Shown: piece after piece, positions 57,348 through 64,000 of the stretch
How the letters are laid out: each line of letters opens with the position of its first letter
Position numbering within the stretch: the stretch's first letter is position 1
NCBI RefSeq assembly: GCF_014633365.1
Contig: NC_068350.1
Span: 6,588,501-6,652,500 of the forward strand
DNA: 64,000 nt
Direction: 5' to 3'
From: Diospyros lotus
Taxonomy: Eukaryota; Streptophyta; Magnoliopsida; Ericales; Ebenaceae
Translations under genes and position numbers: made by a program
The notes under the pieces: model-generated
What the model was told of the DNA's origin: nothing
Databases searched by the model: none
Seen by the model: only the letters and a program-made list of their open reading frames with translations

Positions 57348-57950
57348 TCAATGTTTTAAAAATCAGACTGCATAGCGAACCGGTCTATTAACTAGATCAC
57401 GAGTCAACTAGTCCGATTGGTTAAATCAAATGGTCCACACAGTATTTACAGTGAGGGCATCTCTTCCAGCTTTCAGTCTTGGCTAATTCTCTCACCATCA
57501 AATCCACTATCCCCCTTTCATCTTCGTTCAATACCTGAAACTACTCACACGTGATCTTGCCATGCCAACGCACATTGCACGGAACAATCTATGAAAAAGA
57601 AGACATTCCGATTACTTTATCATTGCTTTCTCATCGTTAACCCAGATCGCAGAACAGTCACAGATAGTATAACTTCTCGAACGTCGGAATCACAGGTTCG
57701 CACAGCAACTCGTCCCAACGCGCCGCCATTTCGGCGGACACCCTCGGCCGGCACTCGTAGAGTTCCAACACGCCGTTGCACTCCAAGCTTAGTTTTATAC
57801 CCTTCAACAAAAACCCAGGTCAACCCGGTTTCGGGTTCTGATCCGATTCAAATGAAAGTCAACAATAAATATATAACCGGATCGGGTGGTAGATCAGTTC
57901 CCGGTTTAACCGGTCGAACCGACCGGTCTGGTCCAATTTTTAAAATATTC
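57348..57950. mobile_element. hAT-like non-autonomous element with CCGGT-rich ends, 603 bp
   Basis: Ends CAATGTTTTAAAAATCAGAC and (reversed) GAATATTTTAAAAATTGGAC. 8-bp direct repeats GATTTATT at 57340-57347 and 57951-57958 fit hAT. GAACCGGTC/GACCGGTTCG-type palindromes lie beside each end. No transposase. Inserted in the copia RT. Confidence 0.75.
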
Positions 57951-58003
57951 GATTTATTTAATTTGTGAATCATCTTAAGAGCAAAAGCACTTGCATCTGC
58001 CCC

Positions 58004-59357
58004 CACTACAAAAAAAAAAAAAAAAATTGGGGCGGTTTTAAAAATTGTCGCAAAACATCATATTTTGCAGTGAATTTTTTAACATTTTGCGGTAATTTTT
58101 CAAAATCGCAGCAAAATTCATTAAATCAAATAATTTTGCAACGATTTTCAAAAATTAGTCTCCAAATTTAGAAAATAATTAAAAAATAAAATAGAATTTA
58201 GCGATGAGGACGATTTTCGAGAATTCATCGCTAAATTTAAAAAATAATTAAAAATTTTTAAATTAAAATTAAATTAACATTTACAATAATTTTTAAAAAC
58301 TACCAAAAAATTCATTAAAAATTTGAATTTGACGATAGTTTTTGAGAAACCATTGCTAAATTTAAAAAATAATTAAATAATTTAAAATTAAAATTAAATT
58401 AAATTTAGTGACGATTTTGAAAAATCGATGCAAAATTCATTAAAAATTGGAATTTAGTAGCGGCTTTTAAGAAACTGCTGCTAAATTCAAAAATAATTAA
58501 ATAATTTAAAATTAAAATTAAATTTACATTTGTGATGATTTTTCAAAATTATCGCAAAATTCATTTAAAATTTGAATTTTGCTTAAGAAAATAATTAAAA
58601 ATTAAATTAATAAAAAGAAATATAAAATTTTAAAAATAAAATTTAAAATTTAATTTAAATTAATCACAAAATTCATTAAAAAAATAAAAAGAAGTTTAAT
58701 AAAATTTTAATAATTTTAAAAAAATATATAAAATCTTATTTTTATTTTTTAATCAATTAATTTTTTTAATTTAACTCAATTAATTTATTCCTTTATTCTT
58801 TTAAAAAATTATCAATTAATTAATATTTTTTAATTTATATTAAAAAATATAAAATATAATTCTGAAAAATAATGGTTGGATTAGTATATAATTAATATAA
58901 GCGGATATATAACAAGGTGGCTTCGCAGATCAAATGGTTATGCTTGCGCACAGGCATTGGCGTTTAGGGGCCAAGCTCGAGCGACCTAGCCGCCCACACG
59001 CTTACGTGGGGGCGAGAAATTAAAATTTGAAATTTCTTAAATTTTTGTAGCGATTATGAAACTATCGCACTAAAATTAAAAATTAATTTTTTTTTAATTT
59101 TTGCATCGGTTTTGAAATCGCCACTAAATATTTTAAAAATCGCCGCTAAAACACTTATTTTGCGGCAGTTTAAAAATCATCGCAAAAAATATAATTTGCG
59201 ATGATTACTCCAGCAGTTGCTGAAAATTGTCGCTAAATACTCCGCAACGCCTGATTTAGCGGTGATTTTGAAAACTGCCGTTAAATCTCTTTGCGACAAT
59301 TAAAACCACCGCTAAATGCAAAAAAACCCGCAGCTAAATGCTAATTTTTTTGTAGTG
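58004..59357. mobile_element. CACTA (En/Spm) non-autonomous element, 1354 bp
   Basis: Starts CACTACAAAAAAA and ends TTTTTTTGTAGTG with 3-bp duplications CCC at 58001-58003 and 59358-59360, the CACTA signature. The arms are built of many short repeats of the form GCGA..TTTT.AAAATCG.CGCTAAA in both orientations. No transposase. Inserted in the copia RT. A GC-rich piece at 58912-59020 looks unlike the rest. Confidence 0.88.
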
Positions 59358-60620
59358 CCCCTACAGTTCATAACCTAGTGGGATTTTCATATACACCTCA
59401 TTTTCTAAATCGTCATTCAAAAAAGCATTATCCACGTCAAGTTGACATAGAGACCAAGCAAATATTGCAGTAAGAGAAAGGAATAACCTGATTGTGGTTT
59501 GTTTAACCACAAGACTGAAAGTTTCTTCATAATCAAACCCAACAACCTGATTATATGCTTTGGTACCAAATGCGCCTTACACCTTTGAAAGGTACCATCA
59601 ACATTAGGTTTTATTTTATAAATTCACTTACACCCTGTGGCATGGTGAGTAATAGGCTTAATAGTCTAGGTTGAGTTAGATCCTAGAGTTTCAAGTTCAA
59701 CTTTCATAGCATCTCTCCAATGAGCATGTTTGATTGCTTGGGAATAAGTTTTAGGTCTAGAAATTTGGAAAAGAGAAACGGTAAAGGCTTTATGGGAAAT
59801 AGGAAGCTAAGGAAAAGAAAGAAAGCTCTCAATGGGGTGTGACAATATGCAGATTGTTTAAGTGAATGCTAATAAGCATCTAAGTAATTAGGTATTTTAG
59901 TGATTTTGTCACTCTTCCTAGATGGCATTGGAACTGATGGAGCATGAACAATAGAATTGTGGGTTTGAGTTGATGAGTTAGAAGGTGACATAATAAGTGT
60001 AAATTATATAGAAGACAAGGGTAAGTGAAAAGATGGTAGAGAATGTGTTGGAGAATGTGCTGAAGTGTTTGACTAGAGAAGGAATAGCATTGGAATTAAG
60101 AGATGGATTAAGAGACACAAACTATGGAAGACTAGAAGAGGGGTTGAAGGATTGAAATCAAGAACATAAGAATGGGAGAGAAAGTCAATATGGATTTTAG
60201 GAAGAGAAGAGGAAGACACACCAGGAACATAAGGAAAAATACTCTCATAGAAAGTGACATCTTTCGAGATGAACATTGAGTGAGTTGTGAGATCATAAAG
60301 CTTGAAGCCTTTAGTTTCAGCAGGATAGCCAAGAAATATACATTTTATGGCTCGTCGATCAAATTTCTTTCTATTATGGGAAAGTGTATAAGTAAAACAA
60401 AAAGACTCTTAAAATGGAATAGTTAAGTTGTTTGTGAAAGAGAAACTCATATAATGCGATTCTTATTTAAGTAGAGATGTGGGAATTCTATTGACCAAGT
60501 AAGTGTCGTAAGCACAGCAAGGATAGATGATAAACAATCAAAAGTTTAAGGCATGATGAATGTCACTAAGATTAAGGATAATTTTCACTTTCAAACGATG
60601 TAGAAGGCTAAGGTGGCTAT

Positions 60621-62091
60621 TGATGTTTTACATTTGTGGTTAGTTTTGATAATGAAAAACAACATTTGGTTTTGATCTCCAAGTCATGAGTCAAGTTTAT
60701 GATTTTCAACAAAAATCAATTTTAAGTACCTATGTGAAAATGAAAACCGAATGATCTATAATTTTCTCTAAATCTAGAAGATTAGTACATGATAAGGAGA
60801 CATATATGAAAATATTTTCATTTTGAAAAATTATCTCCCGGTATTTTGATATCTAATATTTATTGTTGTTAAAATAATTTTTAATCAAATTTTCAAAAAA
60901 TAGAAGGTATATATTTTGGGAGTGGTGAAATTGCTAAATTCTGAATTTGTACTAAAACCAAAATTCTACTTTCTTATTGTTATGGATTTTGATTTTTTAG
61001 ATATTTTTATTGAATCCAAATGGAAGATACTTTCTTATTTACATTTATGTATTAAAGTAAATGAAAGATATAATATAAATAAAAAAAATGTGGACATTTG
61101 CTTAAACTAAAGAAATGTAAATATGTTGTGGATTGTATCTTCAAAGCAAAGTTCATTTTATACCATCAATGAATTTTTATCTTGGCAAACTATCAACAGT
61201 TTGTTTCAAGATGTCGACAATTTCAAACATTGCTCTCTGTATCTAAATGTCAACAGCTCCTGCATAAAAAATGTCGACAGTTCTTCAATATTGTTGATAG
61301 TTTTTCATCAAATGTCGACAGTTTATGTCGCAGACAACTTCCAATGGCTAGATTCTCCACTATTCACGTCTCCAACGACTATATTTTTAAATGGGCTCGA
61401 AATGCACTATAAATAGAGATCAAATGGATGAATCAACACAACCAAGAGATTACATTCCAAGCTCCCAAATGCTAAACTCATTGTTGTGCTTCATTGGTAT
61501 ATTTAGTTTCTCTCCAAGGCTTTGTATTCATTTTGTTAAATTCATTATCAAGCCTTGTCTTTATTTTTGAGAGAATTTATAACTGAGAATTTTGTTTCTC
61601 ATATCCTTTCGTATCTTGTATCTCTTTGTATTTTTCCTAGCTTGTTTTGCTAGAGGGCCAATATTGCTTGTATGAGGATTTTGATTCCTAACTTGTTGTG
61701 CTAGAAGACTTGCTTATTGAACCAAGGAGTTGAAATACCTACCTTGGTACTAGAGGGCCTACTTGTCTAAGTAAAAGGTTGTAATTTCCTAACTTGTTGC
61801 TAGAGGGCCTATCCGAACAGATAGGAGGTTTTTCATGGATTGATTGAAAAAATCTTTAGTGAGGAGTTAAGGTAGTGAATTAGGCTTAATTTAAGCCGAA
61901 CCACTATATATTGTTGTGTATCTTTTTTGCTTATGCTATTTCCTTCATTTATTATTTCAAGCATTTCAATAATCCTCACTTATTCTAAAATCTCATTTTT
62001 CATCAAAAGGATTTTCAAGTTCAATCAAAATTTTAAAACAACCCAATTCATACCCTCTTGGTGTTGGTGCCATTGCTATTCAAATCTAACA
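60621..62091 (+). mobile_element. Solo LTR, 1471 bp, probably SIRE/Maximus-type copia
   Basis: TGATGTTTTACA..AATCTAACA flanked by perfect 5-bp duplications GCTAT at 60616-60620 and 62092-62096. TTTTGATAATGAAAAACAACA near the start and CAACCCAATTCATACCC near the end resemble SIRE/Maximus LTRs. No internal region, so recombined to a solo LTR. It lies in the integrase region of the older copia. Confidence 0.82.
61640..61830. repeat. Degenerate ~60-bp minisatellite in the solo LTR
   Basis: The phrase CCTAACTTGTTG.GCTAGAGGGCC recurs with changes at about 61636, 61690, 61742 and 61798. Confidence 0.6.
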
Positions 62092-63710
62092 GCTATCTTC
62101 TCAAGATATTATAAGCTCTTCAAAAATATATGTGCACTCACTATTTCAAGAATAAATTAAGGAGCAGCAAAAAACAAAAAGGAAGAACCCAACAATAGAA
62201 AGTATCTACTTAATTTTGGTGTTTTCTTGTGTGCTACAATGGCTAGAAGAAGTTGTATTTATAAGGAAAATTGGTGTGATGTTGGAGGAATAAATGCCAC
62301 GGAGAGGATGTGGATAAAGACTGCTTCAAAATGGAGGGATAAAGACAAGGGCTAATCTAAGAACTAAAGACCAATTCTACCTCGCGAACCTATATGTACT
62401 TCATATGCAACCCATAAAGACATAATGAGAATAAAAACAAGTGAGTAGATTTGTAATTTAGCAATGTAGAATTGGAAGAATTGAAGAACCATTTGAAATA
62501 TCACTTATTTTGCAACAATAAATGGTAATCAAAATGGCATCTTTCAAAATTTGATAGGTAAATTGGCTTGAAAAAGGAGAGATCTAGCAACAACTAATAA
62601 ATGTTGATGCCTTCTCAACAATTACATTTATTGTGGGGTAGTTACACGAGCTAGTTTGATGAATAATTCCCCTGTCAGCAAAGAATTGAGACAAAATAAA
62701 TCCGAGACCACTATTTGTTCGAATGTGTTTAATAGAACAACCAAAATGATTCAACACAAGATTATAAAATTGTGGAATAAGAAGATTGGCATCTGGGTTT
62801 GATCTCATTAGAAAAACCCAAATCATTCTAGTGAAATCATCTACAATAGCGAGGAAATAATGATATCCTCCTATTACAGTAACTGAATAGGGACCCCAGA
62901 TATCAATATATACAAGTTCAAAAGGGAATGTAATAGTTTGTACATGAATAAAAAATGGAAGCCTTTTGTACTTAGCTGAAGAACAGACATGATTAGAGTC
63001 ACATTGTACATCAGAATGTAAATGTTTTATAATTTTTATTCTATCATTGGACATATGTCCTAATCTAGAGTGCCAAAGGCTAAATGTAGAGGATATTGAT
63101 TGCAGCTACAAACACATTTGAAAGTAGAAGAGAACTCTTGCATGGATTGATTGAACTATGGTTGCTAAATGAAATATAAGCCAACAATAACTTCAGCAAC
63201 TCCAATCGTTATCCAAGAAGATTTGTCTTGAATGAAGCAAGAAGAACCAAAGAAGAATAGACAAAATTTGTGACTGATTTAGTTGACTAACAAAAGATTG
63301 AAATGGAATGAACAAATAGCACATTCTCTAGGAGAATACTAGGATTAATCATGATAGTGCCAATGTGTGATATATATAGGTGTTATGTGCCATTAGAAAG
63401 TTGAACATATTTACCTTGAACATTAGAATAGGTTTGGAAAAGAGTTAAAAGAATAGGCTATATATTGTGATCTGAAACTACAAAATCAATTAGCCAAGCA
63501 AAATTATAGATTGTGGACATTATGCTAAAAACATATGAGGTGGGATCAAAAGAAAATGATGGAGCAAGTAGTGGTGATTAAGGGAAGATAAATGACTAAT
63601 AAATGACTAGCAAATTTATATAAATGACTAACAAGTGTAACTAATTCTGTTAACATGAGTTAACTTGCTAATAATACCATGCTGTGAAGAATCACGTGTG
63701 TTAAGAAAAT

Positions 63711-64000
63711 TATATTTTAATTTATGAAAAAAATAATTTTCAATAAATTTGGTTTATTGATGATTTTTAAAATATTTTTCTATAAATGATTTTAAATCAG
63801 AGAACTTCATATTTATATACCTATATGTATTTCCATAATGGCAAAATATGTTTATATATAAATCGAGCATGATAATAAGCTTTTGAGAAAATATTTTTTT
63901 GAAAAATCGGCTAAGTATAAAAAGTTATTTTAAAGTTTTCAAGTATTGCTCAGCATTCCATTATAATTAATTGAGTATTGAAGTAATTCAATCAATTATG
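63711..64000. other. AT-rich end of window
   Basis: No feature recognised. Confidence 0.4.

Larger units (their letters stand above)
56060..63710 (-). mobile_element. Old copia retrotransposon, heavily invaded
   Basis: On the - strand the pieces run in copia order: GAG_pre-integrase and integrase at 63090-62584 (HMSNDR, FELVYIDIWGPYS, AIVDDFTRMIWVF), integrase end near 60340-60073 (LYDLTTHSMFISKDVTFYES), RT N-terminal half near 59650-59362 (KCKAHLVPK-like, then QLDVDNAF-like), RT C-terminal half at 57350-56923 (LRDLGPLKYLLGLKWQ, STPIDSNHRLS), and the RNase H end near 56350 (ANIYTKGL-like). A 3' LTR starts at 56290 (TGTATCAAGG, preceded by CATCTTGAGAGAG). A similar stretch at about 63637-63704 should be the 5' LTR. 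Outer limits are approximate. Three later insertions split it. Confidence 0.72.

Noticed and set aside
1..64000. CRISPR arrays, bacterial operons, phage or organelle DNA
   Set aside because: Nothing of this kind; the tandem repeats lack spacer structure and the genes are plant nuclear.

Overview
This is nuclear DNA from a flowering plant, almost certainly a eudicot and probably a woody one. The evidence is interrupted genes with plant-type introns, plant-specific families (INDETERMINATE-DOMAIN zinc finger, FLA11/12-type fasciclin-like arabinogalactan proteins, plant RING-CH membrane protein), AT-rich intergenic DNA, and many plant transposable elements. The species cannot be named from the sequence alone.

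Layout. (1) 1-1764, + strand: 3' part of a RING-CH (RINGv) membrane E3 ligase gene. (2) 2682-26864, - strand: one WD40 gene of the WDR20/CreC type. Its 546-codon coding sequence is spread over 24 kb in 11 exons. Two introns (8.8 and 10.9 kb) are filled with mobile DNA: a Ty3/gypsy element with a nested copia solo LTR, a LINE fragment, three copia remnants, a solo LTR carrying a hAT-like element, a PIF/Harbinger-like element and a hAT-like GCCTAGGC element. (3) 27-36.7 kb: gene-free DNA with two short DNA-transposon-like elements and a Cassandra TRIM whose LTRs carry 5S rRNA-like sequence. (4) 36.8-43.2 kb, + strand: a tandem cluster of three FLA11/12-like genes. (5) 46.2-48.1 kb, - strand: an IDD transcription factor gene. 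(6) 48.1-56 kb: AT-rich intergenic DNA with microsatellites. (7) 56-63.7 kb: an old copia element (- strand) invaded by a CACTA element, a hAT-like element and a 1.47 kb solo LTR.

The strongest unusual observation is in the third FLA gene (42335-43196). A 133-bp inverted-repeat element sits in the fasciclin-domain exon between two copies of GAAGGT. The duplicated target supplies both a GT donor and an AG acceptor, and removing GT..AG restores the reading frame exactly. This looks like a new intron created by a MITE; the two neighbouring paralogs have no intron. Other points of note are four GC-AG introns among 18 read here, a 62-bp tandem duplication that copies a splice donor in the WD40 gene, a shared ACCTAA(C/T) plus CTCAATAA promoter module in the three FLA genes, and two (T)n(G)23 homopolymer junctions.

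Gene logic: the FLA cluster probably encodes GPI-anchored cell-wall/plasma-membrane proteins of secondary-wall-forming cells, with MYB-type sites upstream of each gene. The RING-CH protein and the WD40 protein both point to the ubiquitin system but are convergent neighbours, not a unit. All splice junctions and element borders were read by eye from the sequence; no database search was run.
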